Of a DNA stretch of 64,000 bases, positions 49,004 through 57,682 are shown piece by piece. The stretch lies in assembly GCF_001310815.1 (NCBI RefSeq), contig NZ_BAZK01000004.1, positions 248,001-312,000 on the forward strand, given 5' to 3'. Below the pieces are notes generated by a model, which had not been told where the DNA came from, made no database searches, and worked only from the letters and a program-made list of their open reading frames with translations. The position numbers and the translations under genes were made by a program. Source of the DNA: Pseudovibrio denitrificans JCM 12308 (GTDB lineage Bacteria > Pseudomonadota > Alphaproteobacteria > Rhizobiales > Stappiaceae). Position 1 is the stretch's first letter. Each line of letters begins with the position of its first letter.

Positions 49004-49006
49004 GTG

Positions 49007-49031
49007 CTCTGCTTCTTGTTGTTATGCAGAG
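49007..49031 (-). promoter_or_regulatory. Leader hairpin of DUF1906 copy B
   Basis: CTCTGC and GCAGAG flank TTCTTGTTGTTAT before the start codon, nearly identical to the leader of copy A, so the leader was duplicated with the gene. Confidence 0.45.
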
Positions 49032-49126
49032 CAGTGACGAAGCAGCCAGCAGACATGTGAGACAAAGCATTCTGCTAGAGTAACAGAAGCTTTAATCTCA
49101 CTTACAATGTATTGGGGGGCAGAGCC

Positions 49127-50587
49127 TTAAAGCGGCAGTCTCACGATGGCGACGAGACCTTTCTCTTCGCCGTTTTCAAGGCGAATGGTACCGCCCTGAG
49201 CGTGGATAATGCTACGGGTGATCGCAAGGCCAAGACCGATACCGCCGGTTTCCTCATTGCGGGATTCTTCAAGGCGCACGAATGGCTCAAACACATCTTC
49301 CAGTCGGTTTTGCGGAATGCCCGGCCCCTTGTCAGAGATCCGGATCTCAGCATGAGCTTCATCAACGCGGAAGCTCACCTCTGCTTCCTCACCATACCGG
49401 ATCGCATTGCCGATCAGGTTCTGGAATGCACGCTTCAGAGCAACCGGACGACACTTCAGAACCACACGGCTTTGCGCTTCTACATTCACGCGGTTGCCCA
49501 TGTCTTCCTGATCATTGGCGATGCTTTCCAGCAAACCACCCAGATCAACAGAGCGCAGTTCTTCCTGCTTGGAATCCTCGCGGGTAAAGGCGAGCGTTTC
49601 TTCCACCATCGCCTGCATTTCATCCAGCGTGGCGATCATGCGCTCGCGGTCTTCATCATCCTCAATGAACTCAGCACGGATCCGCAAAGAGGTGATCGGT
49701 GTACGCAAGTCATGACTGATCGCCGCCAGCATACGAGTGCGGTCAGAGATGAAGCGCGTCAGTCGCTCCTGCATCTGGTTGAAGGACCGGGTCACAGCCC
49801 GCACCTCTGCAGGGCCAGCCTCTTTCAGCGGTTTGGCATCTGCCCCACGCCCCAAATCATTGGCCGCGGTTTCCAGCGTCCTGAGCGGTTTTGTCAGGCG
49901 ATAGACAGAGACCCAGACGATCAGAATGGTCAGCGCTGCCATGATAAAGATTGGCAGCATGATCGGCACAATGGAGGCCTTTGGCAGACGGAAGTTGCTC
50001 TCGATATTCAGCCATTTGCCGTTCATCAGCTCAATAGCGGCAAACAGCTGCACGCCCTTGAGCGAGAACCAGCGATACTTCTTGAAGAAGTCATCCCGCC
50101 GGTCATGCATCGCCTGCATACTGCCATGCGGTGATCGCTCCCGTCCTTCCGGTGGAGGAGGGCGCCCGTTATCACGAAACTTATCCTTGAAGTCCGGCGG
50201 CGCACGGTCGTTGTAGACCACCGCAACGCGGGTCTGCCTGTCATGATCCAGCCGGCGTTTCAGGTAGTTGGCAAGCAACTCTTCCATACGCTCATCACCG
50301 CCGGTGTCCGCCACAACAGGCGTATCACCAATGCTGAAGCGGGTCCGTGTGTTGGAAACGGTACGCAAAATCTGCTTCTGCAAACGGGGAGGGGTCGCCT
50401 CCAGCAACTTGACCACATTGGCCGTCCGCCACAGGGCATTGTCACGGGCCAGATTGGCCAGCGCAAACTGACGCTCCCGGCCAAGCAGCACAAAGCTGAC
50501 AACCTGCGAAAAGATCAGCGCAGCCAGCAACAGCAGGATCAGCTGAGGCGCAAGGCGACGAGGGATAAGGTATTTCAAAAACTTCAT
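49127..50587 (-). CDS. Sensor histidine kinase (EnvZ-like)
   Basis: This 486-residue inner-membrane kinase has a first helix at about 14-32, a periplasmic domain of about 170 residues rich in Arg, Asp and Pro (DRAPPDFKDKFRDNGRPPPP), a second helix (VPIMLPIFIMAALTILIVWV), HAMP, and the H-box AISHDLRTPITSLRIRAE. N-box RAFQNLIGNAIRYG, G1 ISDKGPGIP and G2 GGIGLGLAI are present. Its start overlaps the regulator stop by 4 bp. The pair is divergent from the EF-hand gene. Confidence 0.94.
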   Translation of the reverse strand: MKFLKYLIPRRLAPQLILLLLAALIFSQVVSFVLLGRERQFALANLARDNALWRTANVVKLLEATPPRLQKQILRTVSNTRTRFSIGDTPVVADTGGDERMEELLANYLKRRLDHDRQTRVAVVYNDRAPPDFKDKFRDNGRPPPPEGRERSPHGSMQAMHDRRDDFFKKYRWFSLKGVQLFAAIELMNGKWLNIESNFRLPKASIVPIMLPIFIMAALTILIVWVSVYRLTKPLRTLETAANDLGRGADAKPLKEAGPAEVRAVTRSFNQMQERLTRFISDRTRMLAAISHDLRTPITSLRIRAEFIEDDEDRERMIATLDEMQAMVEETLAFTREDSKQEELRSVDLGGLLESIANDQEDMGNRVNVEAQSRVVLKCRPVALKRAFQNLIGNAIRYGEEAEVSFRVDEAHAEIRISDKGPGIPQNRLEDVFEPFVRLEESRNEETGGIGLGLAITRSIIHAQGGTIRLENGEEKGLVAIVRLPL

Positions 50588-51312
50588 GCGGTGACTTCTT
50601 TGACTTCACCCGTAAAGGTGTAACCGCCCCCCCAGACAGTTTTGATCAATTCCGGACTTTTAGGATCAATCTCGATCTTGCGACGCAAGCGAGAAACCTG
50701 ATTGTCGATGGACCGGTCAAACACGCCCAGAGAACGGCCTGAGGTCAGGTCCAGCAGTTGCTCGCGGGAAAGAACCACCCGCGGCCGCTTCAAAAACGCC
50801 AGCAACAACTGGAATTCACCGGAAGACAGGGGCACAGCAACCTGTTCCGGGTCGATGAGCTCACGGCGTGCTGTGTCCAGCATCCAGCCGTTGAACGCCA
50901 GCTTTTCAGTCTCAATCGGATCACGTTCCCGCGGCACACTGCTTGCACGGCGCAAAACAGCGCGGATACGGGCCAGCAGCTCACGCGGGTTGAAAGGCTT
51001 GGTCACATAATCATCAGCCCCAATCTCAAGGCCCACAACGCGGTCGGTGTCCTCAGCCATGGCGGTTAGCAGAATAACCGGGGCCTGATTGGTCTCCACC
51101 AGATGGCGGCACAGGGAAAGCCCGTCTTCACCTGGCATCATGATGTCCAGCACCACCAGATCAATGGAGGAGTTCTTCAGAACCTTACGGGCGGCAGCGG
51201 CGCTTTCAGCCACAGTGGTACGCATATTATTCTTCGTCAGATAGCGGGCAAGACTCTCCCGGATATCACGATGATCGTCGACGATAAGAATATGTGCTGT
51301 ACTGTGAGACAT
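50584..51312 (-). CDS. OmpR-family response regulator
   Basis: This 242-residue regulator has the receiver pocket in LIVDDHRDI, phospho-acceptor in LVVLDIMMPGEDGLS, and switch Lys in YVTKPFNPRE. The winged helix is RSIDNQVSRLRRKIEIDPKSPELIKTVWGGGYTF. I chose the ATG at 51312. It is cotranscribed with the kinase by 4-bp overlap. Confidence 0.94.
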   Translation of the reverse strand: MSHSTAHILIVDDHRDIRESLARYLTKNNMRTTVAESAAAARKVLKNSSIDLVVLDIMMPGEDGLSLCRHLVETNQAPVILLTAMAEDTDRVVGLEIGADDYVTKPFNPRELLARIRAVLRRASSVPRERDPIETEKLAFNGWMLDTARRELIDPEQVAVPLSSGEFQLLLAFLKRPRVVLSREQLLDLTSGRSLGVFDRSIDNQVSRLRRKIEIDPKSPELIKTVWGGGYTFTGEVKEVTA

Positions 51313-51434
51313 GCGTCCTCGCTTTGTGCCCCGCCTCTCATGCGCGGTGAGAAACAATAGACTATGGGATGCCTAACTTATGCCGCAATCCCAAAGCCAG
51401 CGAAAGTGGCTCGGCACTCAAAAATGTATCAAAC

Positions 51435-51469
51435 TGTCACAACCCGATACTCTGGTAAATCCTGTGACA
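51435..51469. promoter_or_regulatory. Inverted repeat upstream of the EF-hand gene
   Basis: TGTCACA (51435-51441) and TGTGACA (51463-51469) are perfect inverted repeats with centres 28 bp apart, between the two-component operon and the EF-hand gene. They may be binding sites of the adjacent regulator. Confidence 0.4.
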
Positions 51470-51586
51470 AAACAACGTGTTTTCTGGTGTAGTTTTGCGA
51501 CAGATGCCTCCTACGTTGTGTTCATCGAAGCACACTCACACAAACCTTCCCCTCGTTTTAGGCTTTGATGATTAGGAGAACACGAC

Positions 51587-52585
51587 ATGATGAATTTTAA
51601 AACTATTTTGGCTGGTTCTGTAGCTGCAATCATTGCTGGTACCGCTCTGTCTCCTGCCATGGCTGCTCCGGGTTTCGGCGGTGGCTTAGGCAAGAATATG
51701 TCTTCCCAGTTCTTTACAAATTTTGATGCAAACAAAGACGGCTCTGTCACAGCTGCAGAAATTGAAACCAAGCGCAAAGCAGACTTTGCAAAAGCAGACA
51801 CTGCTGGCGACGGCGTGATCACTCTGGAAGAATGGAAAGTCTTCGCAGCAGATCGCGCAGCTGAGCGGAGCATAGACCGCTCCGTCCGCATCTTCCAGCG
51901 CTTTGACGTCAATGGCGATGGTCAGGTCACCCGCGAAGAGTTCCTCGCGCAGGCTGAACGCATGACCGCGCGCATGGACAAGATGAAAAAGCGCATGGGC
52001 GACCGTATGGCCAAGATGCAGGACGGCAAAGGCGGTAAAGGCGGCTGGGGCGATGGCCCTCGTGACGGCAAACCAGGCAAAGATGGCTGGCAGAAAGGCC
52101 CACGTGATGGCAAGCAGGGCGACGGCATGCAAGGCAAAGGCGGTTGGGGTGATGGCCCACGCGAGCAGGGCATGATGGGCTTCGGCAAGCACGGCGGCAA
52201 AGGCATGCGCGGCGAAATGATGCGCGCAATGTTCGCCAAGGTGGATCTGGACAAGAACGGCAAGATCTCATCTGAAGAACTGGGCAAACTGGCTGACAAG
52301 CTCTTCGCAAATGGTCCGGTTGATCTGGCTGGCTTCAGAACAATTGCCGCCGAGTTCAAAGAACCAATGTACGTCCGCTCCTTCCAGCGTCTGGATGCTG
52401 ATGGTGATCTGAAAGTCACTCAGGAAGAGTTCTTCGCACCAACAGCAAACATGATGAAACGCATGGACCGCAACAACGACGGCGTCATCACATCAGCTGA
52501 CTTCAAAAAGATGAAGAAGGATTGGCGCAAAGGTCAGAAGGACCGCAAAGGTGGCTACGGTCACGGTCATGGTCAGCGCGGTTAA
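51587..52585 (+). CDS. Secreted six-EF-hand calcium-binding protein
   Basis: This 332-residue protein has a signal peptide ending PAMA-AP. It carries six EF-hand loops: DANKDGSVTAAE (47-58), DTAGDGVITLEE (71-82), DVNGDGQVTREE (107-118), DLDKNGKISSEE (220-231), DADGDLKVTQEE (270-281) and DRNNDGVITSAD (294-305). A low-complexity linker (residues 146-195, repeated GKGGWGDGPRDGK) joins two triplets. The first five loops keep Glu at position 12; the last has Asp. It probably binds Ca in the periplasm or medium. Ribosome site AGGAG is good. Confidence 0.9.
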   Translation: MMNFKTILAGSVAAIIAGTALSPAMAAPGFGGGLGKNMSSQFFTNFDANKDGSVTAAEIETKRKADFAKADTAGDGVITLEEWKVFAADRAAERSIDRSVRIFQRFDVNGDGQVTREEFLAQAERMTARMDKMKKRMGDRMAKMQDGKGGKGGWGDGPRDGKPGKDGWQKGPRDGKQGDGMQGKGGWGDGPREQGMMGFGKHGGKGMRGEMMRAMFAKVDLDKNGKISSEELGKLADKLFANGPVDLAGFRTIAAEFKEPMYVRSFQRLDADGDLKVTQEEFFAPTANMMKRMDRNNDGVITSADFKKMKKDWRKGQKDRKGGYGHGHGQRG

Positions 52586-52607
52586 GTCCACCCGCAGTTG
52601 ACCAATA

Positions 52608-52640
52608 AAAAAGGCGGAGCCAACAGCTCCGCCTTTTCTG
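52608..52640. terminator. Bidirectional terminator between EF-hand gene and SulP gene
   Basis: AAAAAGGCGGAGC pairs with GCTCCGCCTTTT around CAACA. Both strands have T-runs, so it ends the plus-strand EF-hand transcript and the minus-strand SulP transcript. Confidence 0.9.
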
Positions 52641-52661
52641 TTTCAATATGTATCAGGCAAA

Positions 52662-54248
52662 TCAACTGGTTGCTGGTTTGGTTTCTTGCATCTCAGAATC
52701 ATAGTCTACTGCAACACCGTAATGCGGATCTTCCAGAACAGCGACTTCAACCATGCTGCCAGCTTTGTGCAGTAGATCCTTACAGTCTGGAGACAAGTGA
52801 CGCAGATGCAGCGTCTTGCCAGCCTGCTCATAACGGGTCGCCAGCGCATCAATCGCTGCCAGACCAGAATGGTCCACCACGCGGGAGTTGATGAAGTCGA
52901 CAATCACGTCATCCGGATCAGACTGAGGATCAAAGATCTCCTGGAAGCCAGCCGCAGAACCGAAGAACAGCGGACCTTCCAGCTTGTAGATCTTCCAGCC
53001 ATCGGAGTTGGTAGTGGTCTGCGCATCAATACGCTTGGAGGCATTCCACGCATACGCCAGCGCAGAAACAATCACACCAACCACAACAGCCACAGCAAGG
53101 TCAGAGTACACGGTCACGCCGGTCACCAGCGCAATTACGATAGCGTCGGTCCGTGGGATCTTGTGCAGGATCTTGAAGGTGTTCCACGCAAAGGTACCGA
53201 TCACCACCATAAACATCACACCGACCAGCGCAGCCAGTGGGATCTGCTCAATCAGTGGAGCAGCAAACAGAATGAAACTCAGCAAGAACAGCGCAGCAGC
53301 AATACCTGCAAGACGGGTACGGCCACCGGACTTCACGTTGATCATGGACTGACCGATCATCGCACAGCCACCCATGCCGCCGAAGAAGCCGGTTACAACG
53401 TTTGCAGCACCCTGTGCCACACACTCTTTGGAAGCACCACCACGTGTGCCGGTCATGTCAGCAACAAGGTTCAGCGTCAGAAGGCTCTCAATCAGACCAA
53501 TCGCTGCCAGAATAACGGAGTAGGGCAAGATGATCATGAACGTTTCCATGGTCAGCGGAACCATTGGAATATGAAACTCAGGCAGGCCACCGGCGATAGG
53601 AGCCAGATCACCCACGGTCTGAACGTTCAGACCAAGGCCAATCACGATGGCAGAAACCACCAGAATACCAGCCAGAGGTGCAGGAATGACGTTGGTGATC
53701 TTTGGCAGGAACCAGATCACTGCCATGGTCAGAACCACAAGACCAAGCATCAGCGCCATATCCATGCCAGCCAGCCAGCTGGTTGCGCCGGTTGCCGCAT
53801 CAACAGTCTGGAACTGACCCATCTGGGCAAGGAAAATCACGATCGCCAGACCGTTCACAAAGCCCAGCATCACCGGATGCGGCACCATGCGAATAAACTT
53901 ACCCCAGCGCATAATGCCAAAGAAAACCTGCAGAATGCCCATCAGCACAACAGCGGCAAACAGGTACTCAACACCGTGCTGCACAACAAGAGAAACCATC
54001 ACAACAGCAAGTGCGCCGGTCGCACCGGAAATCATGCCCGGACGGCCACCAAACACAGCGGTGATGATGCCAACAATAAACGCTGCATAGAGACCAACAA
54101 GCGGCTCAACCTTTGCAACAAATGCGAATGCAACCGCTTCCGGTACCAGAGCAAGAGCAACGGTAAGACCAGAAAGCAGTTCTACTTTGACAGTATTGGC
54201 TGAAAAGCCGGGCTTTGCGGGCGCGAGCGCCTCCGTGGACGAATGCAA
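52662..54248 (-). CDS. SulP-family anion transporter with STAS domain
   Basis: This 528-residue inner-membrane transporter has about 11-12 helices with the SulP start LSGLTVALALVPEAVAFAFVAKVEPLVGLYAAF. A cytoplasmic STAS domain from about residue 405 has VDFINSRVVDHSGLAAIDAL. The likely substrate is sulfate, bicarbonate or another anion. The start codon is TTG: GGAGG lies six bases upstream and no ATG is available before the conserved first helix. Confidence 0.9.
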   Translation of the reverse strand: MHSSTEALAPAKPGFSANTVKVELLSGLTVALALVPEAVAFAFVAKVEPLVGLYAAFIVGIITAVFGGRPGMISGATGALAVVMVSLVVQHGVEYLFAAVVLMGILQVFFGIMRWGKFIRMVPHPVMLGFVNGLAIVIFLAQMGQFQTVDAATGATSWLAGMDMALMLGLVVLTMAVIWFLPKITNVIPAPLAGILVVSAIVIGLGLNVQTVGDLAPIAGGLPEFHIPMVPLTMETFMIILPYSVILAAIGLIESLLTLNLVADMTGTRGGASKECVAQGAANVVTGFFGGMGGCAMIGQSMINVKSGGRTRLAGIAAALFLLSFILFAAPLIEQIPLAALVGVMFMVVIGTFAWNTFKILHKIPRTDAIVIALVTGVTVYSDLAVAVVVGVIVSALAYAWNASKRIDAQTTTNSDGWKIYKLEGPLFFGSAAGFQEIFDPQSDPDDVIVDFINSRVVDHSGLAAIDALATRYEQAGKTLHLRHLSPDCKDLLHKAGSMVEVAVLEDPHYGVAVDYDSEMQETKPATS

Positions 54249-54618
54249 GGAGCACCTCCAATGGGGTTATCGGTACTTTTTTGAATACGGGGCGAATCCT
54301 AGGCACGCACTGTGAAGTCCGTGTGAAACCAAGTGTTTTCGGTCAAGGACAAGAGCTTACAAGCTAGGACACCGCTAAAATTTGAGCGGCTTTTGTCTCC
54401 CTTTTGACGCGCTTATAAGCGAAACCCGCCAAAAACACCAGTCCCCCCACACATAATAGCTATGCGCGAGGTAGCTGGGCAGACATTTGGTTAACTTCCA
54501 AAGTGTCGCGTTAAGATACAAATAGAGCTTCTGTCTGGGAAGCAGGCCCTCAGGGAAATGTGTCTCTTCCGTTCCGCTGAAAGTGTGATATGTCTCTGCT
54601 ATTGCAAGGAAATTTAAG
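54249..54618. other. Divergent intergenic region
   Basis: This 370-bp region separates SulP and the nucleotidyltransferase gene. No gene, RNA or clear operator is recognised. The nucleotidyltransferase ribosome site AAGGAAATT lies at its end. Confidence 0.4.
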
Positions 54619-55455
54619 ATGACTACTTTAACGCCATTCAAGCCAAGCATTTCAGAGAGCATGCGCGCCAGAATTACGGAGCAGCTCCATCTCATAGAGT
54701 CAAAGCACGACGTTACCATCTTATTCGCGATCGAAAGTGGTAGCCGCGCATGGGGCTTCCCATCGCCAGATAGTGATTACGACGTTCGTTTTGTCTACAT
54801 GCATAAACTGGATTGGTACCTTTCATTGGAGACCGGCAGGGATGTAATCGAGTTGCCGATCGATGATGAACTGGACATCAGTGGTTGGGAAGTCCGTAAA
54901 GCTTTAAACCTGATGCTGAGGTCCAATCCTGTTTTGTTGGAATGGTTACACAGCCCAATCAAGTATATTTGGCGTGAGCAACTGGCAGATCCTCTGCGAG
55001 GACTTGCGGAAGATGCAGCAAGTCAGACACCTTGCATCCATCATTATCTAAACCTCGGCGTTCGTTATTGGGAAAAAGCAAATGCGACCGAACAACGGAT
55101 GAACTTAAAGCGCTTTTTCTATTCTCTGCGCCCGGCTCTCGCACTTCTCTGGTTTAAGCAGAACCCAGACCGGACACCTCCGATGAACGTGCAAGAGCTC
55201 GCTGCTGGACTCTCTGTCTCCTCAGAGGTCTTAGCGGAAATGGAAGATCTTATCAGAGCCAAGACACAGCTTAAGGAAAAGCAGCATTTGGAAGCCTTGC
55301 CTAACATCGCGCAGCTGAAGGCTCTAATGCTGAATACATTCGATTGGGCGCAAAGCACTGACAAACCACGCCATGTTCCAATGACAACTGCTCGTGCGGA
55401 AGAATTCTTCCGTGAGATCATAAAGCAGTCAGATCGTGTTCGTGTAGAGATTTGA
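54619..55455 (+). CDS. Predicted nucleotidyltransferase (COG3541/YcgL type)
   Basis: This 278-residue protein carries the pol-beta superfamily active site GSRAWGFPSPDSDYDVRFVY (about residues 40-59), where GS and the D-x-D bind Mg and nucleotide. The remainder is helical, with RRs in LNLMLRSNPVLLEWLHSP. Family members are often of unknown target, some linked to toxin-antitoxin modules. No partner gene is adjacent. Confidence 0.87.
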   Translation: MTTLTPFKPSISESMRARITEQLHLIESKHDVTILFAIESGSRAWGFPSPDSDYDVRFVYMHKLDWYLSLETGRDVIELPIDDELDISGWEVRKALNLMLRSNPVLLEWLHSPIKYIWREQLADPLRGLAEDAASQTPCIHHYLNLGVRYWEKANATEQRMNLKRFFYSLRPALALLWFKQNPDRTPPMNVQELAAGLSVSSEVLAEMEDLIRAKTQLKEKQHLEALPNIAQLKALMLNTFDWAQSTDKPRHVPMTTARAEEFFREIIKQSDRVRVEI

Positions 55456-55476
55456 TTATCGCAAAGCTCTACCGCC

Positions 55477-55600
55477 GTCATCCCGGGCGAAGCGCAGCGC
55501 AGACCCGGGACCCATAACCCCGGTATCAGTGATTGGCTGAGGCCTTAGTCAAGTAGCGAGGCTAGGGGGGTATGGATCCCGGCTCGGAGGCCGGGATGAC
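55477..55600. repeat. MITE-like unit with GTCATCCCGGG / CCGGGATGAC ends
   Basis: A left end (GTCATCCCGGG at 55477) and right end (CCGGGATGAC at 55591) are inverted repeats. Within are two smaller dyads: TCCCGGG...CCCGGGA (55481-55510) and ATCCCGG...CCGGGAT (55576-55597). The motifs match those in the 27.4-28.5 kb tandem array. Confidence 0.65.
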
Positions 55601-56311
55601 ACCAGTGGGTGAGGCGGGTTACTTCAAAAAACTTATCCCCCTCGCTTGAAACCATGCCCATACTAAACCCATGCCTACGTAACGGGCTGCTGGCGGAGCG
55701 ACCGTCAGTTTGTCGTAGGCTGGGCGGGGCTATCGGGAGAGGTAACGCAGCTTTCGGTGGTCCGGTGAACCGAACTTCAAACGTGGCCGCATGGTTTGAG
55801 GGGAAGGGCCCAGGATTATAGGGTATCACGCGGTGACGGATATACGAGTACCGGCAAGGAGACTTGCTTTTGCGACTGTATCTGTCAGAGACGGAGGAAC
55901 TGTTTGGGCAGGGAAACCTGACCGGATAAGCCACTGTCTTTCCGGGAAACCGGCTATCGTGCCTTATAGGCAAAAGAGGCGACGTTGTTCATCAAAAGAA
56001 AGCCCGGGCAAGGCGTGTAGCCAATGCCGAAGAAACATATCTAACAAGTAGCGCAGGCATTGCCTGCCGCCTTGCTCACCCCGATTACCGGGAACTCTAA
56101 CTCCACCACTGCATGGGATGCCATGTGGTGCTATTGGTGTTTTCTCACTCCCACCAGCCTAATGGGTTCAGCCAGTTCATCTATTTCAGCTGAATTGCTG
56201 GTGCCTTTATGTGGAAATACGCAGGAAATGCATCTATTGCAGACTTTGCAGGATGCAGCCGGGCCGTTAGCTTGGCGTGGTGCGATCCGCAGCATGTGAG
56301 GGAGAGACCTG
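55601..56311. other. Gene-free region of unknown content
   Basis: About 700 bp without a supported gene. Small open frames in both directions lack ribosome sites and family features. The plus strand has an irregular, RNA-like look, with several small dyads such as GCAGGCATTGCCTGC near 56056. It could be an ncRNA or a decayed gene. It is not a tRNA, RNase P RNA or tmRNA by conserved-core checks. Confidence 0.35.
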
Positions 56312-57484
56312 ATGAAACCAACAAACTCCATATTTACGGGACTGGAAACGACCGTCTTTGAGCGTATGTCCCGTCTGGCAATGGAGCATAAGGCCATCAA
56401 TCTTGGCCAGGGGTTTCCTGACGTCGATGGCCCTCAGGATGTTCGGCAGGTTGCAGCGGATACGCTTCTGGAAGGCCCAAACCAGTACCCGCCTATGCTG
56501 GGCGTACCAGCCCTGAGACAGGCCGTCGCCGACAACAACAAGCGCTTTTACGATCTGGATGTGGACTGGCAGACTGAAGTGCTTGTCACCTCCGGCGCCA
56601 CCGAAGCGCTGGCCGACAGTATCTTCGCATTGGTTGAGCCGGGCGACGAAGTCATCCTCATTGAGCCGCTCTACGACTGCTATCTCTCACTGGTTAAACG
56701 GGCAGGCGCTACACCGGTTTTTGTCGAAGTCATCCCGCCAAGTTGGGAACTGCGCGAAGGCGAGCTGCGCAAAGCCTTCTCCAGCAAGACCAAAGCCATC
56801 CTGCTCAACAACCCAATGAACCCAAGCGCCAAGGTCTTCAGCAAAGACGAGCTGCAATTGATCGCAGACCTGTGCCTTGAGTTCGACTGCTACGCCATTT
56901 GCGATGAAGTTTATGAACACATCGTGTTTTCTGATGAGAAGCACAAACCGCTTATGACTCTTCCGGGAATGCGTGATCGCTGCATTCGCATTGGCTCTGC
57001 AGGCAAAACGTTTTCTCTGACAGGCTGGAAAGTCGGCTACATCACCGCCGCTCCAAACCTGCTGGAACCAATCGCCAAAGCCCACCAGTTCGTCACCTTC
57101 ACCACCCCGCCGAACCTGCAAAAAGCAGTAGCCTATGGGTTGAACAAGGATGACGACTACTACGCCTCTCTTGAAAGCGAGCTGAAAGCCAAACGTGATC
57201 TGATCTCTGGACCACTGGAAGACATGGGCTTCCGCGTTCTCCCATGTGAAGGCACTTACTTCGTCACCTGCGATTTTGCGCCGCTTGGTTTCAAAGGCAA
57301 CGACGTCGAGTTCTGTCAGAAGATGGTTGAGGAAGCCGGTGTCGCCGCCGTTCCGATCTCCGCTTTCTACGGCACAAAAGGTCCGCAAACTTTCGTCCGC
57401 TTCTGCTTCTGCAAAAAAGATGAAGTGCTGAACGAAGCACTGGGTCGCCTACAGGCATGGATGGGCGAAATGGTCGTCTCCTGA
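56312..57484 (+). CDS. Class I/II PLP-dependent aminotransferase
   Basis: This 390-residue enzyme is of the methionine/kynurenine aminotransferase type. Marks are INLGQGFPDVDGP, the CATEAL-like SGATEALADSI, NNPMNPSAKV, CDEVYEHIVF and the PLP-lysine region SAGKTFSLTGWKVGY; the Arg in RFCFCKK binds the carboxylate. It acts in cytoplasmic amino acid turnover. A second gene, asparaginase, follows 198 bp later. Confidence 0.9.
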   Translation: MKPTNSIFTGLETTVFERMSRLAMEHKAINLGQGFPDVDGPQDVRQVAADTLLEGPNQYPPMLGVPALRQAVADNNKRFYDLDVDWQTEVLVTSGATEALADSIFALVEPGDEVILIEPLYDCYLSLVKRAGATPVFVEVIPPSWELREGELRKAFSSKTKAILLNNPMNPSAKVFSKDELQLIADLCLEFDCYAICDEVYEHIVFSDEKHKPLMTLPGMRDRCIRIGSAGKTFSLTGWKVGYITAAPNLLEPIAKAHQFVTFTTPPNLQKAVAYGLNKDDDYYASLESELKAKRDLISGPLEDMGFRVLPCEGTYFVTCDFAPLGFKGNDVEFCQKMVEEAGVAAVPISAFYGTKGPQTFVRFCFCKKDEVLNEALGRLQAWMGEMVVS

Positions 57485-57682
57485 CGCCTCGGAACCGGAC
57501 AACGCCAGCGAATGCTCGGTTAACGGCCTGCGCAACAAGGGCAAAATCACAAATGTAGCTCTGCCCTGAAAAATAGAGTATGCAGACATAAAGAGCCGGA
57601 GCGGACCTGCCACGCAAGGACAACAGCCCGCTGCCGCGATCAATCATAGGGCCTGAGAGCCAATCCTTGGAAGTTTGAGTGA

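Noticed and set aside
52797..54203. 468-residue open frame antisense to the SulP gene
   Set aside because: Rich in His/Asn/Gln, no domain; shadow of SulP.
55545..55973. 142-residue open frame on the minus strand in the gene-free region
   Set aside because: It starts in a palindromic repeat and has Pro/Arg/Ser-rich low-information sequence.
55840..56000. Cobalamin riboswitch (GCCACTG and CCGGGAAACCGG resemble parts)
   Set aside because: The B12 box and the core GCNGCCCCCGCNACTG are absent.
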